Shown here piece after piece: positions 1-8,439 of a stretch of 33,083 bases of DNA. The stretch is from the NCBI GenBank assembly GCA_003171335.1, contig PMYD01000052.1:1-33083 (forward strand), read 5' to 3'. Position 1 is the first letter of the stretch. Each line of letters starts with the position of its first letter. The notes beneath the pieces were generated by a model that saw nothing but the letters and a program-made list of their open reading frames with translations, had not been told where the DNA came from and searched no databases. Both the position numbers and the translations under genes were made by a program. This DNA comes from Phycisphaerales bacterium. Its GTDB lineage: Bacteria > Planctomycetota > Phycisphaerae > SM23-33 > FEN-1343.

Positions 1-369
1 CCCTGGGGGAATTTCAAATTGCAAATTGTGCTTCGACTTCGCTCAGCACCCTGAGCCTGTCGAAGGGCAAATTTCAAATTTGGGAAACGGCCGGAACAAA
101 ACCCCTCCCCCTTTTACGGGGGAGGGTGGCCCGCAGGGCCGGGTGAGGGTTCCGCGCAAATGAGTGACATGCCATTGCGCGACACCCTCACCCGGCTTCG
201 CTGAAGCTACGCCGGGCAGGCCGGGCCTGAAGGCCCACCTCTCCCGTCAAGGGAGAGGGGTTATTCCCTCCGGCCGTTAAATTTGAAATCTGAAATTTGG
301 AATTTGCAATTTCCTATTCCCCCGACCCCGACCGGAGCTGAGTCCGGCCGGCGATCGTATTCTTGAAAA
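1..369. repeat. Nested intergenic palindromic repeat, no gene
   Basis: No credible gene is seen in this stretch, which lies 3' of the FGE/sialidase gene. It holds several palindromes one inside another. Positions 31-67 form a hairpin with arms beginning cttcgacttcgctcag and ending ctgagcctgtcgaag. Positions 102-149 and 184-260 are opposed arms rich in cccctccc/gggagggg and gggtgaggg/accctcaccc. Outside these, gggaaacggccggaa (83-97) faces ttccctccggccgtt (264-278). Outermost are A/T words of the aatttcaaatt/aaatttgaaat type at both ends (about 10-80 and 279-312). The same A/T words recur in the repeats at 19479 and 22172. Confidence 0.75.
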
Positions 370-2376
370 TCACATAGCGTTTTCCATCGGCCCCCTCGCC
401 CAGGCGAGGTTGAAGCGGTAGTGCAGGCGGCTGGAGATGAGGTGGATGGTAAAATCGGGGCTTTGCGTGATGGCCAGGTAGCCGCGCGGCTCGCCGTGCG
501 TGGCGTCGAAGGTGAACGCCCCGGTCCACGCCCCGCCCTCCAGTTGGCGGGCGGCGCCGGGCATGGTCACCGGGCGGATGGCCGGCCAGGTGGCTCCCTC
601 GTCGAAGGACAGGGCCACGAAGAGGCCGAAGATCCGCAGCAGGCGGCCGGCCGCATCGGTGATGAGCATGCCCTCGGGGTGGTCGAGCTTCAGCGAGCTG
701 TCGGTGAACGAGGCCAGAAGCAGCGGCCCCTCGCGCAGCCGCAGCAGCGCCAGCCGCTGGCCGTTGTAGATCGGCGGGAACGGGCTGGGCTGGTAGGTCC
801 AGCTTGCCCCCATGTCGGCCGACCGGCTGGCGGGCATGCGCAGGCCGACGGCCGCATCGGCGGCGGGCAGGTCGCACGTGCGCCCCAAGGCCAGCAGGCT
901 GCCATCGGCCAGTTGTTCCACGCCGGCGTGAATGCCGGCGATCGAGCCGCCCGTGCCGCCGACGACGAAGTTGGGCGACGGCGTGCCGGCGCCCGGATCG
1001 ACCCACGTGCGGCCGCCATCGCGGCTGACATGGATGGCCGTGCCGCCGGCGGCATCGTGCACGCCATCGCAGGGCTGAATAAAGCAGCCCTCGCGCGTGC
1101 GCTTGGTGCCGCTGATGACCTGGTTTCGCGCCTGGTGCTCGGGGTTGATCAGCCGCGGCGTGCTCCAGGTGGCCCCGTGATCGACGCTGGTGCGCATCAC
1201 CAGGGCCAGGTTTCGCCACAGGCCGCCGGCCTCCAGGCCGTTGAAGTGGTACAGCGTGCCGGTCCCATCGTTGAAGAGCGAGGTGCCGGTCATGTTGCGG
1301 TCGGGGGCCTTGAAGAACTCGGCAGCCTCATCCCACTGGTCCGCCCCCCGCCGCAGCCGGGCGGCCAGGACGGTCATCTCGCGGCCGAACTCGCTGCGGG
1401 TGGAAAACCATGCCGCCAGCAGATCGCCGTTATCGCACCAGGTGATGCTGGGGCAATGGTTATGCGGATAAATAGGGACTGAATCAGGATCGGCCGGCGG
1501 GCGGACGAAGACGATCGGCGGCAGGAAGAACGGGGCGGCCGAGGGCGAATCCTGCTTTGCCGGCGCCGCCGAGGGCGGCTGGGCCACATGGATCGTTTTG
1601 GTCGCGACCGGCTGGGCTACGTTGATGGCCCACAGTTTTGGACGCTCCGCGGGCAGCGGCTCGGTGGTGAGTTCTTCGGCGGCCACGACGCGAAAGCCGA
1701 TCAGCCAGTGGCAATCCTCCGGCAGCGTGCCGGCGCGATTGGCCGAGCGAAGCTGCTCGAGGCCCGTGTTGTGGCTGCCGCCGCGAGTGAGGCGAAAGAG
1801 GCCCATCACCCGGCCCACCGGATCGATCTGCTCTTCGGCCTCGTAGCGGCCGTACCAGTCGGAGCACCACTCCTCCACCAGGCCGTGCATGTCGTGCAGG
1901 CCCCACGGGTTAGCGGGCGTGCGGCCGACGGTTAAATCGACCGGCCGCGGGTGCCAGTCATCCTTCTGGTCGCGGTGGTACACGTCGCTCAACATCTCGC
2001 CGGTGCTGTAGGCGGTGGTGGTGCCGGCGCGGCAGGCGTATTCCCACTCGGCCTCGGTGGGCAGGCGGTACGGCCGGCCCTCGTGGTCGGAGAGCCAGCG
2101 GCAGAAGGCCACGGCGTCGTGCCAGGTGACAAACAGCGCCGCCTCATTGTCGCCGGCGGACAGCCCCCGGCGGCCGCGAAAGCCGCGGTGGCGCCCGTCA
2201 AACTGCTCGTACTGGGCGTTGGTGACCGGCGTGGCGGCCAGGTGAAAGGCCCGCGTGATGCGGACCGGGTGCACGGGCCGCTCATCCAGGTCGCCGTCCG
2301 CCTGGCCCATGAGAAAGGAGCCCGACTCGATGCGAATCATCCGCAGGCCCAACGTGTTGGTGAAGAGGGCATCCAT
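370..2376 (-). CDS. FGE/SUMF1-like domain fused to sialidase-like (BNR) propeller
   Basis: Two-domain protein of 668 aa. Residues about 12-232 are a formylglycine-generating-enzyme/SUMF1-like fold, shown by IRIESGSFLMGQ, LPTEAEWEYACRAGTTTAYS, MHGLVEEWCSDWYG, RGGS and a final IGFRVV. True FGE carries two catalytic cysteines shortly after RGGS; here that place reads RGGSHNTGLEQLRSANRAG, so sulfatase-activating activity is unlikely and a binding role is more probable. Residues about 285-668 are a sialidase-like propeller (BNR_2 type) with four Asp-boxes: SVDHGATW, SRDGGRTW, SADMGASW and SFDEGATW. The substrate cannot be told from sequence. The Ala/Pro linker contains a doubled VAQP phrase. I chose ATG at 2376 (GAAAGG upstream); the longer GTG start at 2400 lies inside a palindromic repeat. 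No signal peptide is evident. Confidence 0.82.
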   Translation of the reverse strand: MDALFTNTLGLRMIRIESGSFLMGQADGDLDERPVHPVRITRAFHLAATPVTNAQYEQFDGRHRGFRGRRGLSAGDNEAALFVTWHDAVAFCRWLSDHEGRPYRLPTEAEWEYACRAGTTTAYSTGEMLSDVYHRDQKDDWHPRPVDLTVGRTPANPWGLHDMHGLVEEWCSDWYGRYEAEEQIDPVGRVMGLFRLTRGGSHNTGLEQLRSANRAGTLPEDCHWLIGFRVVAAEELTTEPLPAERPKLWAINVAQPVATKTIHVAQPPSAAPAKQDSPSAAPFFLPPIVFVRPPADPDSVPIYPHNHCPSITWCDNGDLLAAWFSTRSEFGREMTVLAARLRRGADQWDEAAEFFKAPDRNMTGTSLFNDGTGTLYHFNGLEAGGLWRNLALVMRTSVDHGATWSTPRLINPEHQARNQVISGTKRTREGCFIQPCDGVHDAAGGTAIHVSRDGGRTWVDPGAGTPSPNFVVGGTGGSIAGIHAGVEQLADGSLLALGRTCDLPAADAAVGLRMPASRSADMGASWTYQPSPFPPIYNGQRLALLRLREGPLLLASFTDSSLKLDHPEGMLITDAAGRLLRIFGLFVALSFDEGATWPAIRPVTMPGAARQLEGGAWTGAFTFDATHGEPRGYLAITQSPDFTIHLISSRLHYRFNLAWARGPMENAM

Positions 2377-2392
2377 CGACGATTGCCTTTCT

Positions 2393-2455
2393 GGTGGCAC
2401 AGGCTTTCAGCCTGTGGCCTTTCCGACTGCTCACAGGCTAAAAGCCTGTGCCACC
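2393..2455. repeat. Nested palindrome, 'cacaggct' family
   Basis: Two 24-bp arms (2393-2416 and 2432-2455) are inverted copies with one mismatch. Each arm is itself a palindrome containing cacaggctttcagcctgtg or its variant, flanked by ggtggca/tgccacc. The element sits between two divergent genes. A second copy at 20699-20763 lies inside a coding sequence. Confidence 0.85.
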
Positions 2456-2461
2456 GCTTCC

Positions 2462-2490
2462 TTGACCACTGGCGGCGGCGGCCCTACGAT
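2462..2490 (+). promoter_or_regulatory. Putative sigma70-type promoter of the aldolase operon
   Basis: TTGACC (2462-2467), a 17-bp spacer and TACGAT (2485-2490) match the -35/-10 consensus well. Transcription would begin near 2497, giving a leader of about 63 nt before the ATG at 2560. The call rests on sequence match and position only. Confidence 0.5.
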
Positions 2491-2559
2491 ACGGCACATC
2501 ACGCACAGGTTCAAGCCGTGCGGCCGCCGCACGGCCAGTCGCAGGAGAAGGAGCCATTG

Positions 2560-3324
2560 ATGAACCGGCTGTTCGAGGCGTACCGGGCGTTGCACGAGCA
2601 GGCTTTTGCCCCCATTTTCTGCCGCGACGAGTTCGACTCCCGCCGGCAGGTGGAGGCCTGCGCGGCGGCCGGGTGCAAGGGCATCGAGTACACGCTGCGC
2701 AAGGCCGACGCCCGGGAGATGATCCCCTGGGTGCGCAAGAACTACCCCAATTTGTTCCTCATCGTCGGCTCGACCATCGACAGCGACAAGATCATCCGCA
2801 GCCAGCGGCGCAAGTTTTCGCAGCTCATGACGCTGGAGGAGATTTCGCAGTTCGGCGTCGACGGGTTCATCTCCATGCTGGGCTGGAGCGAGAAAACCAT
2901 CGCCCGCTGGTCGCCGACGCACCTGGTGATTCCGACGGCCGGCACGACCCGCGAGGCGCTGCTCCAGACCGAGGCGGGGGCGCATTTTCAGAAGCTCGGC
3001 GGCGATGTGGAATTCATCCGGCGCTGCCGCGGCGAGGCGGCGTTCGGGTACTGCCCCATCTTCGTCAGCGGCGGCCAGGTGCCCAAGGTGATGGGCGACA
3101 CCTTCGCCGCCGGCGCGGTGCTGGTGGGCACGGGCTTTGACGTGATGCTCCAGGGCCGCGACAAGGCTATTTCCGCCACGGACATCGCGGTGGAGGTGAA
3201 AACCTACCTCGCCGCCGCCCGAACCGCCCGGCACGCCGCCCATCCGGCGTTGGCCAAGGCCGACGGCGGGCCCAAGGAGGCGTGGCTGGCGGCGCTGCCG
3301 CACTACCATCCCTTCGGGGCCTGA
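2560..3324 (+). CDS. KDPG/KHG aldolase-like protein
   Basis: Protein of 254 aa resembling class I 2-keto-3-deoxy-6-phosphogluconate / 4-hydroxy-2-oxoglutarate aldolases, which cleave KDPG to pyruvate and glyceraldehyde 3-phosphate. GCKGIEYTLRKADAREMI matches the family's first active-site strand (the Glu of E-x-TLR). VSGGQVPKV resembles the phosphate-binding glycine loop, and VLVGTGFDV resembles the last barrel strand. The Schiff-base lysine, normally in a KFFPA context, is not in a canonical setting; GAHFQKLGG is the likely equivalent. The protein is longer than the usual ~210 aa. A strong ribosome site (AGGAGAAGGAG) precedes ATG 2560. It is co-directional with the aldo/keto reductase 5 nt downstream, which suggests a sugar-acid catabolic operon. 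The family assignment is likely; the exact substrate is unknown. Confidence 0.72.
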   Translation: MNRLFEAYRALHEQAFAPIFCRDEFDSRRQVEACAAAGCKGIEYTLRKADAREMIPWVRKNYPNLFLIVGSTIDSDKIIRSQRRKFSQLMTLEEISQFGVDGFISMLGWSEKTIARWSPTHLVIPTAGTTREALLQTEAGAHFQKLGGDVEFIRRCRGEAAFGYCPIFVSGGQVPKVMGDTFAAGAVLVGTGFDVMLQGRDKAISATDIAVEVKTYLAAARTARHAAHPALAKADGGPKEAWLAALPHYHPFGA

Positions 3325-3329
3325 GGACC

Positions 3330-4238
3330 GTGGATTACCGGCGGCTGGGACAAAGCGACCTGACCATCAGCTCGATCGGCCTGGGCTGCGTGACGTTCGG
3401 CCGCGAGATCGACCGCGAGGCGGCCTTCGCCATCCTGGACCACGCGTTGGCGCGCGGCATCACGCTGCTGGATACGGCCGAGAGCTACGGCGCCGGCGCC
3501 AGCGAGCGCGTGCTGGGCGAGTGGTTCAAAGCCCGCGGCACGCGGGACAAGGTCGTTCTGGCGACCAAGGTCGGAAGGCCGCTGACGGCGGCGGCAATCG
3601 AGACCTCGCTCACCGCCAGCCTCCAGCGGCTGCAAACGGACCGCGTGGACCTCTTCCAGTTCCACGCCTACGACGCCGAAAACCCGCTGGAGCTGAGCCT
3701 GGCGGCGATGCAGGCGGCGATCGGCCGCGGCCAGGTGCGCTGGCCGGCGTGCAGCAACTACAGCGGCGAGGAATTGGCGCGCGTGGTGGTCTTTCAGCGC
3801 GGAAGCGGCTGGCCGGCCATGGTGTCCGTGCAGCCGATGTACAACCTGGTGCACCGCGAGATCGAGCAATCCCTGCTGCCGGCCTGCCGGATACTCCACG
3901 TGGGCGCGATCAGCTACTCGCCGCTCGGCGCCGGCTTCCTGACGGGCAAGTACGGCCGCGGCGAGCACGTGCCGCCGGGCACGCGGTTTGACGTGAAGCC
4001 CGGGCACAAGCGTCACTATTTTACGGAGGCCGGCTTCGCCGCCCTCCAGAAGCTCACCGCCGCCTCCGGGCGCCTGGGCGTGCCGCCGCCGACCTTGGCC
4101 ATCGCCTGGGTGATGAGCCGGCCGGACATCACCAGCGTGCTGATCGGCGCCCGCAACGTGGAGCAGATCGAGCAGGCCATCGCGGCCCAGAAGCTGGCGG
4201 CCGAGATGGGAGACCGGCTGGAAGCAGAGTTGGGCTGA
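3330..4238 (+). CDS. Aldo/keto reductase
   Basis: NAD(P)H-dependent aldo/keto reductase of 302 aa, the usual size for this TIM-barrel family. The start YRRLGQSDLTISSIGLGC is typical. The catalytic tetrad can be seen: Asp and Tyr in LLDTAESYG, Lys in VLATKVG and His in FQFHAYD. SVLIGARNVEQIEQAI is the family's C-terminal cofactor-binding region. The family's usual 'IGVSN' is replaced by WPACSN. I chose GTG at 3330, directly after the aldolase stop and behind GAGGA; reading further upstream would overlap the aldolase. It is probably translationally coupled to the aldolase and reduces a sugar-derived carbonyl or oxidises the matching alcohol. Confidence 0.88.
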   Translation: MDYRRLGQSDLTISSIGLGCVTFGREIDREAAFAILDHALARGITLLDTAESYGAGASERVLGEWFKARGTRDKVVLATKVGRPLTAAAIETSLTASLQRLQTDRVDLFQFHAYDAENPLELSLAAMQAAIGRGQVRWPACSNYSGEELARVVVFQRGSGWPAMVSVQPMYNLVHREIEQSLLPACRILHVGAISYSPLGAGFLTGKYGRGEHVPPGTRFDVKPGHKRHYFTEAGFAALQKLTAASGRLGVPPPTLAIAWVMSRPDITSVLIGARNVEQIEQAIAAQKLAAEMGDRLEAELG

Positions 4239-4250
4239 GTGTGTGAATGA

Positions 4251-4340
4251 GTTAATCGGTTAACCGGTTAACCGGTTAACTGGAGGGAACATGGCTCCGG
4301 CCTTTTCCAATTAACCGATTAACCAGTTAACCAGTTAACC
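4251..4340. repeat. Composite inverted repeat with 'gggaacatggctccgg' core
   Basis: The left arm (4251-4281) is tandem copies of gttaaccg-type words. The right arm (4310-4340) has the inverse words, attaaccg/agttaacc. Between them is a core containing gggaacatggctccgg followed by ccttttcc. The same core with different arm words occurs at 8440-8535 and 9426-9513. It lies between the convergent aldo/keto reductase and argS genes, where the long hairpin could end transcription both ways, although no clean T-run follows. Confidence 0.85.
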
Positions 4341-4357
4341 AGGCGGCCCTTGGCCGC

Positions 4358-6094
4358 CTACATCTGCTCAACGACCTCGATGCCCAACAGGCCCAGGCCC
4401 AGCCGGATGGTTCGGGCGGTCAGGTCGCACAGGCGCAGCCGCGAGGCGCGGATCTCCGGGCTGTCGGCCTTGAGCACCGGGCAGCTCTCGTAGAACGTGG
4501 TGAACACGCCGGCCAGGTCGTACAAATAGGCGGTGAGCACGTTGGGTTTGCACTCGGCGGCCACGGACCCCAGCACCTCCTCCAGCCGCCCCAGCCGCTT
4601 GGCCAGCTCGCGCTCGGCGGGCTGGTTCAGCATAATGGGGACGCCGGCCAGGCCGGCCGCCTCCTCGGCGCCCTTGCGGAAGATGCTCTGGATGCGGGCG
4701 TAGGCGTACTGCATGTACGGGGCCGTGTTGCCCTGGAGCGAAAGCATCTTGTCGAAGGAGAACCGGTAGTCGCCGATGCGGTCCATGGCCAGGTCGGCGT
4801 ACTTGACGGCCCCGACGCCCACGACGCGGGCGATCGTGTCAGCCTGCTCGGCGGGCATCTCGGGGCTCTTGGCGCGGACCACCTCCAGGGCGCGGCGCGC
4901 GGCTTCATCCAGCAGTTCGATCAGCTTCACCGTGCCGCCCGCCCGCGTGCGGAAGGGCCGGCCATCCTCGCCCTGCATCGTGCCGAAGGCCACGTGCTCC
5001 AGCGAGACGGCCGGCGAGATGAATCCGGCCTTGAGCGAAACGGCGAAAAGCTGCCGCAGGTGCAGCGACTGGCGATGGTCCATCACGTACAGGATGCGGT
5101 CGACGTGCAGCGTGCCGGCGCGGTAGCGCATGGCCGCCAGGTCGGTCGTGGCGTACAGGTAGCCGCCGTCGGACTTCTGCACGATCACGGGCAGGGGCTT
5201 ATCGTCCTCGCCTTTGAACTCGTCGAGAAAGACGCACTGGGCGCCCTGCGATTCGGTGAGCAGGCCGGCGCGGCGAAGGTCCTCCACCACCGCTGGCAGG
5301 TCGGCGTTGTAGGCGCTCTCGCCGCGGACATCCGCCGACATCAGCCGCACGTTCAGCCGGGCGTACACCTCCTGGCAGTGGCCCAGCGACACGGCGATGA
5401 ACTTCTGCCAGTGCCGCCGGCAGTCGGCATCACCGCTTTGCAGGCGAACGACGAACTGGCGGGACTTGTCAGCGAAGTCCGGGTCCTCGTCGAACCGTTT
5501 CTTCGCCTGGCGGTAGAACTCCTCCAGGTCGGAAAGCTCGCTGCCGGCGGCATCCTCGCCCAGCTCATCCAGGTGGGCCAGCAGCATGCCGAACTGCGTG
5601 CCCCAGTCGCCCACGTGGTTCTGGCGGATGATGTGGTGGCCCAGGAATTCCAGCACGCCCACCAGGGCATCGCCGATGATCGTGCTGCGGAGGTGGCCGA
5701 CGTGCATCTCCTTGGCCAGGTTGGGCGCGGAGTAATCGACGACGATCCGCTGCGGCCGTGCGGCCGGCGCGATGCCCAGGCGCGAATCCGCCGCCGCGGC
5801 GGTGGCCGCGCGGGCCAGGAGGTCAGTGCGAAGCGTGATGTTGAGGAAGCCCGGGCCGGCGATCTCCACCTTCTCGGCGAGGTCCGACAGGTCGAGTTTC
5901 TCCAGCACCTTGGCGGCCAGAGCGCGGGGATTCATCCTGGCGGCCTTGGCCGCGGCCATCACGCCGTTGGCCTGATAATCGCCGAACTCCGGCTTGGCCG
6001 CCGGGGAAACAATGGCGGGCACCGGCTGGACGGCCGCGGCCGCGGCGGTCAGGGCCGCGGAAATGCGTTTTTCAAGTTCATCGCGGATATTCAT
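4358..6094 (-). CDS. argS: Arginine--tRNA ligase
   Basis: Class Ia arginyl-tRNA synthetase of 578 aa, which charges tRNA-Arg with arginine in the cytoplasm. The N-terminal tRNA-binding domain ends in FGDYQANGVM and VEIAGPGFLNI. The HIGH signature is HVGH in NLAKEMHVGHLRSTIIGD. MQGEDGRPFRTRAGGTVKL stands in the KMSK region, which in ArgS is often degenerate. The C-terminal anticodon-binding domain has QYAYARIQSI, and the gene ends in LGLLGIEVVEQM, as expected for the DALR domain. I chose ATG 6094 (MNIRDELEKRI), which fits family N-termini; an in-frame ATG at 6106 is the alternative. The gene is downstream of the Tad locus on the same strand but separated by repeats. Confidence 0.97.
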   Translation of the reverse strand: MNIRDELEKRISAALTAAAAAVQPVPAIVSPAAKPEFGDYQANGVMAAAKAARMNPRALAAKVLEKLDLSDLAEKVEIAGPGFLNITLRTDLLARAATAAAADSRLGIAPAARPQRIVVDYSAPNLAKEMHVGHLRSTIIGDALVGVLEFLGHHIIRQNHVGDWGTQFGMLLAHLDELGEDAAGSELSDLEEFYRQAKKRFDEDPDFADKSRQFVVRLQSGDADCRRHWQKFIAVSLGHCQEVYARLNVRLMSADVRGESAYNADLPAVVEDLRRAGLLTESQGAQCVFLDEFKGEDDKPLPVIVQKSDGGYLYATTDLAAMRYRAGTLHVDRILYVMDHRQSLHLRQLFAVSLKAGFISPAVSLEHVAFGTMQGEDGRPFRTRAGGTVKLIELLDEAARRALEVVRAKSPEMPAEQADTIARVVGVGAVKYADLAMDRIGDYRFSFDKMLSLQGNTAPYMQYAYARIQSIFRKGAEEAAGLAGVPIMLNQPAERELAKRLGRLEEVLGSVAAECKPNVLTAYLYDLAGVFTTFYESCPVLKADSPEIRASRLRLCDLTARTIRLGLGLLGIEVVEQM

Positions 6095-6178
6095 TCGGCC
6101 AATCATACGCCCCCGGCCGGGCCCGGAAAAGAGTGCGGCGAATCGGGCGTGAAGGTGTAGAAAGAGGGTGACTCTGCC

Positions 6179-6256
6179 GGGTGCCGTGGCTGCATCTGTT
6201 CGCAGCCACGGCACCCAGCCTTTCCCAATTAACCAAACCGATTAACCGATTAACGA
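6179..6256. repeat. Perfect 15-bp hairpin plus half of a composite repeat
   Basis: gggtgccgtggctgc (6179-6193) and gcagccacggcaccc (6202-6216) are perfect inverted copies around an 8-nt loop. Immediately after come cagcctttcccaattaacc and further gattaacc words (to about 6256), which resemble the right half of the repeat at 4251-4340. It looks like one repeat joined to a remnant of another. There is no run of T suitable for a classical terminator. Confidence 0.75.
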
Positions 6257-6290
6257 GGCATCAGCGCGGCCAACGGCTTTCCAGCCGGCA

Positions 6291-7394
6291 TCACTCGCCT
6301 AAGAACTGCCTCTTACTCTTATTCTGCGCGTCGATCTGCTTCTTCGTGCAGGCGATGTGGGAAAGCACGTTGAAATTGAAGGGATTGCTCTGGTCCAAAA
6401 CCCGCTGGCGGGCCTTTTCAAAACCCTGGAGCGCCTGATGCCAGCGTTCCTGCTCGGCGGCGTTGCAGGCGTCGTCGTAGATGGGCAAAAGCTCGCGCAC
6501 CAGCTCATCGAGGCACTCTTCGAAGTGGGCCTGGTCGGCGGGGTCCTCGAAGGCGGCGCGGCCACTGTAGGCCTTGTACAGCTTGTACTGGCGAATGCAG
6601 TTGTACCGGCTGGCGATGTTGGCCTGGCCCGCCTGGTAAAAGCGATGGGCCTCCTCCAGCGCGGCGACGGCCTTCTCGGCATCCAGGGCCGGCGGCGACT
6701 TGTCCTCCATCAGGGCCTTGCGAATCTGGGGGCCGGTTAGCCGCGGCGGCTTGGCCGTTTGCCGGGCGGGCTTGTCGGGCAGCAGCGCCAGCACGACGAC
6801 CAGCACCACCACGGCGGCGCCATAAACGCCCAGGCCGATTAGCAGTACGCGCCGCCCAAGCCGGCTCCTCGGCGCCGGCGCGGTGGAAGGACCGGCCGCG
6901 GCGGACCCCGCCGGTGCGGCGGCGGCAAACGGCTTTCTCGCCGCAAATGCCGGGGCCGGGGCGGCGGGTCTTGCCTTGACGGCGGCCGCCGCGACAGGCT
7001 CGGGCGCCTTGACGGGGGCCGGGGCGGGCGGCGGCGCGGCTTTCTGCTGCGATTGCCACTTGGCCACGGCCGCGGCGGCATCAGCGCCGCGATCGACGAA
7101 CAGCAGCCGGTCTTCCAGCCCCACCGTGACGACATCGCCGGTGGCCAGGATGATGACCTTGCCGCGCTTGTGCGTGCGGCCGTCAATCTCGACGCCGCGG
7201 GAGCTGAGCACCTCCAGCACGACGCCATCGGCGCTGAGCCGCAGCCGGGCATGCTCGCGCGAGACATATTGCTCCGTCAGCGCCAACTCGCAGGTGACAG
7301 CGCGGCCCACCACCAGGGCCTCGCCCGCCAGTGCGGCCGAGCGGCCCTCATCGGGGCCGGACACGACAATCAGTTGAGCGACGGTGTCAGCCAT
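6291..7394 (-). CDS. FHA-domain single-pass membrane protein
   Basis: Protein of 367 aa. Residues about 25-98 form an FHA domain, a phosphothreonine-binding fold, with VVGR, VSREHARL (the S-x-x-H signature) and GDVVTVG. An Ala/Pro-rich linker (about 103-178) leads to one membrane segment (about 183-205, VLLIGLGVYGAAVVVLVVV) and a helical C-terminal region of about 160 residues with no recognised family. The FHA domain should be cytoplasmic and the C-terminal part extracytoplasmic. It is the last gene of the Tad locus, after tadC. Likely ligands are phosphorylated targets of the Ser/Thr kinase encoded upstream in the same locus; this is inference. ATG 7394 has GGAA upstream; a TTG at 7403 is possible but weaker. 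Confidence 0.85.
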   Translation of the reverse strand: MADTVAQLIVVSGPDEGRSAALAGEALVVGRAVTCELALTEQYVSREHARLRLSADGVVLEVLSSRGVEIDGRTHKRGKVIILATGDVVTVGLEDRLLFVDRGADAAAAVAKWQSQQKAAPPPAPAPVKAPEPVAAAAVKARPAAPAPAFAARKPFAAAAPAGSAAAGPSTAPAPRSRLGRRVLLIGLGVYGAAVVVLVVVLALLPDKPARQTAKPPRLTGPQIRKALMEDKSPPALDAEKAVAALEEAHRFYQAGQANIASRYNCIRQYKLYKAYSGRAAFEDPADQAHFEECLDELVRELLPIYDDACNAAEQERWHQALQGFEKARQRVLDQSNPFNFNVLSHIACTKKQIDAQNKSKRQFLGE

Positions 7395-7403
7395 GATTTC
7401 CAA

Positions 7404-7498
7404 ACCGTGGCACGGCCATCTTGGCCGTGGTCCGGCTGTTCTTCTACGCCACGGGCGAGACGCCCGTGCAACTCATGGGCGAGACGCCCATGCTACTT
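7404..7498. repeat. Cluster of three 19-bp 'cacgg...ccgtg' palindromes
   Basis: Three short palindromes follow one another: cacggccatcttggccgtg (7411-7429), cacgggcgagacgcccgtg (7450-7468) and catgggcgagacgcccatg (7474-7492). The 8-bp arms vary, but the 3-nt centres are only tct or gag. The cluster fills the gap between tadC and the FHA membrane gene. The same family occurs at 20417-20527. Confidence 0.85.
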
Positions 7499-8422
7499 TT
7501 AAAACAGTTGCCCGCGGATGGCGCGAATGATCACCGGGGCGAAAACGCACAGCACCACGCTGATGAGGATCAGCAGGTTGGGCAGCAAAATGCGCACCGA
7601 CGCCAGGGCCGCCATCTTCTCGGCCCGCACGCTGCGATGCAGCCGCAGCAGCGCCGACTGGTCGCGCAGCACATCGGCCAGCGGCGTACCCAGCTCCTCA
7701 GCCTGGATGACGCTGGCCACGATCGACCGCAGCGAGTCCAGCGGCACGCGCTCGGCGAGGTTTTTCAGGGCGGCGCGGCGGGTGGTGCCCAGTTCCATCT
7801 CGGCCAGCACGGTGGCCAGCTCGGCGTTCATCGGGTCGGTGGGCGCCTCGCGGGTGACGGTGCGCACGGCCTCGGTGAACGTGCTGCCTGCCCCCATGGC
7901 CAGGGCCACCAGGTCCAGCGTGAAGGGCACGCGGCGGCTGATGGATTTGAGCCGCTTGGAGGCCAGGTCGCTCACGTGGTACACGCAGGCGCCGATGCCG
8001 GCCAGGCCGCCAAAGAGCGCCGAGACGAGGCTGAATTGCCCGCCGGTCAGCCACATCAGGCCGCCCAGGAGAACCCCGCCGGCCAAACCCCACAGCAGGC
8101 ACAGGGCCATGTATTCCTCGGCGGTGTAGAACTTCGGGCTGCCGGCGGCCACGAGCGTGGCGTGCAGGCGGCGCTTGGCCCAGGGCCAATAGAGCGTCTC
8201 CATCAGCCGGCCCAGCAGCCACATGAGGGGAGCCAGCACCGGCGACTCGAACACCGTCCGCCGGTCGGCGTGACCCACGGCCATGGCGAAGCGCCGCTGG
8301 GCGCTGACCTCCGTGCGGCCGGAATGGCCGAACAGCGCCACCACCGTCGCCGCAATGGCGCCGGCGCCCACCACACTGGTGGCCAGGGCAAGGAGGGTGG
8401 ATGTTGTTTCGGGTTGTAACAT
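7499..8422 (-). CDS. tadC: Tad pilus inner-membrane platform protein TadC
   Basis: Type II secretion F-domain protein of 307 aa. It has an N-terminal membrane segment (about 8-30), a central pair (LCLLWGLAGGVLLGGLMWL and SALFGGLAGIGACVY), a cytoplasmic F-domain and a C-terminal membrane segment (ILLPNLLILISVVLCVFAP). The F-domain shows DLVALAMGAGSTFTEAV, AELATVLAEMELGTTRRAAL and VIQAEELGTPLADVLRDQS, the typical TadC pattern. With TadB it forms the platform on which the TadA ATPase acts. It follows tadB directly in tadA-tadB-tadC order. ATG 8422 was chosen; a TTG at 8443 lies in the adjoining repeat. Confidence 0.92.
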   Translation of the reverse strand: MLQPETTSTLLALATSVVGAGAIAATVVALFGHSGRTEVSAQRRFAMAVGHADRRTVFESPVLAPLMWLLGRLMETLYWPWAKRRLHATLVAAGSPKFYTAEEYMALCLLWGLAGGVLLGGLMWLTGGQFSLVSALFGGLAGIGACVYHVSDLASKRLKSISRRVPFTLDLVALAMGAGSTFTEAVRTVTREAPTDPMNAELATVLAEMELGTTRRAALKNLAERVPLDSLRSIVASVIQAEELGTPLADVLRDQSALLRLHRSVRAEKMAALASVRILLPNLLILISVVLCVFAPVIIRAIRGQLF

Positions 8423-8439
8423 CTTTCGCTGAAACCTGG

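Noticed and set aside
421-1482. Long plus-strand open frame opposite the FGE/sialidase gene
   Set aside because: Shadow of a high-GC gene: no family motif, composition dominated by Ala/Gly/Arg, fully overlapped by a well-supported minus-strand gene.
2393-2455. Rho-independent terminator
   Set aside because: It lies between divergent gene starts and has no T-run, so termination makes little sense here. It fits a repeat family with another copy at 20699.
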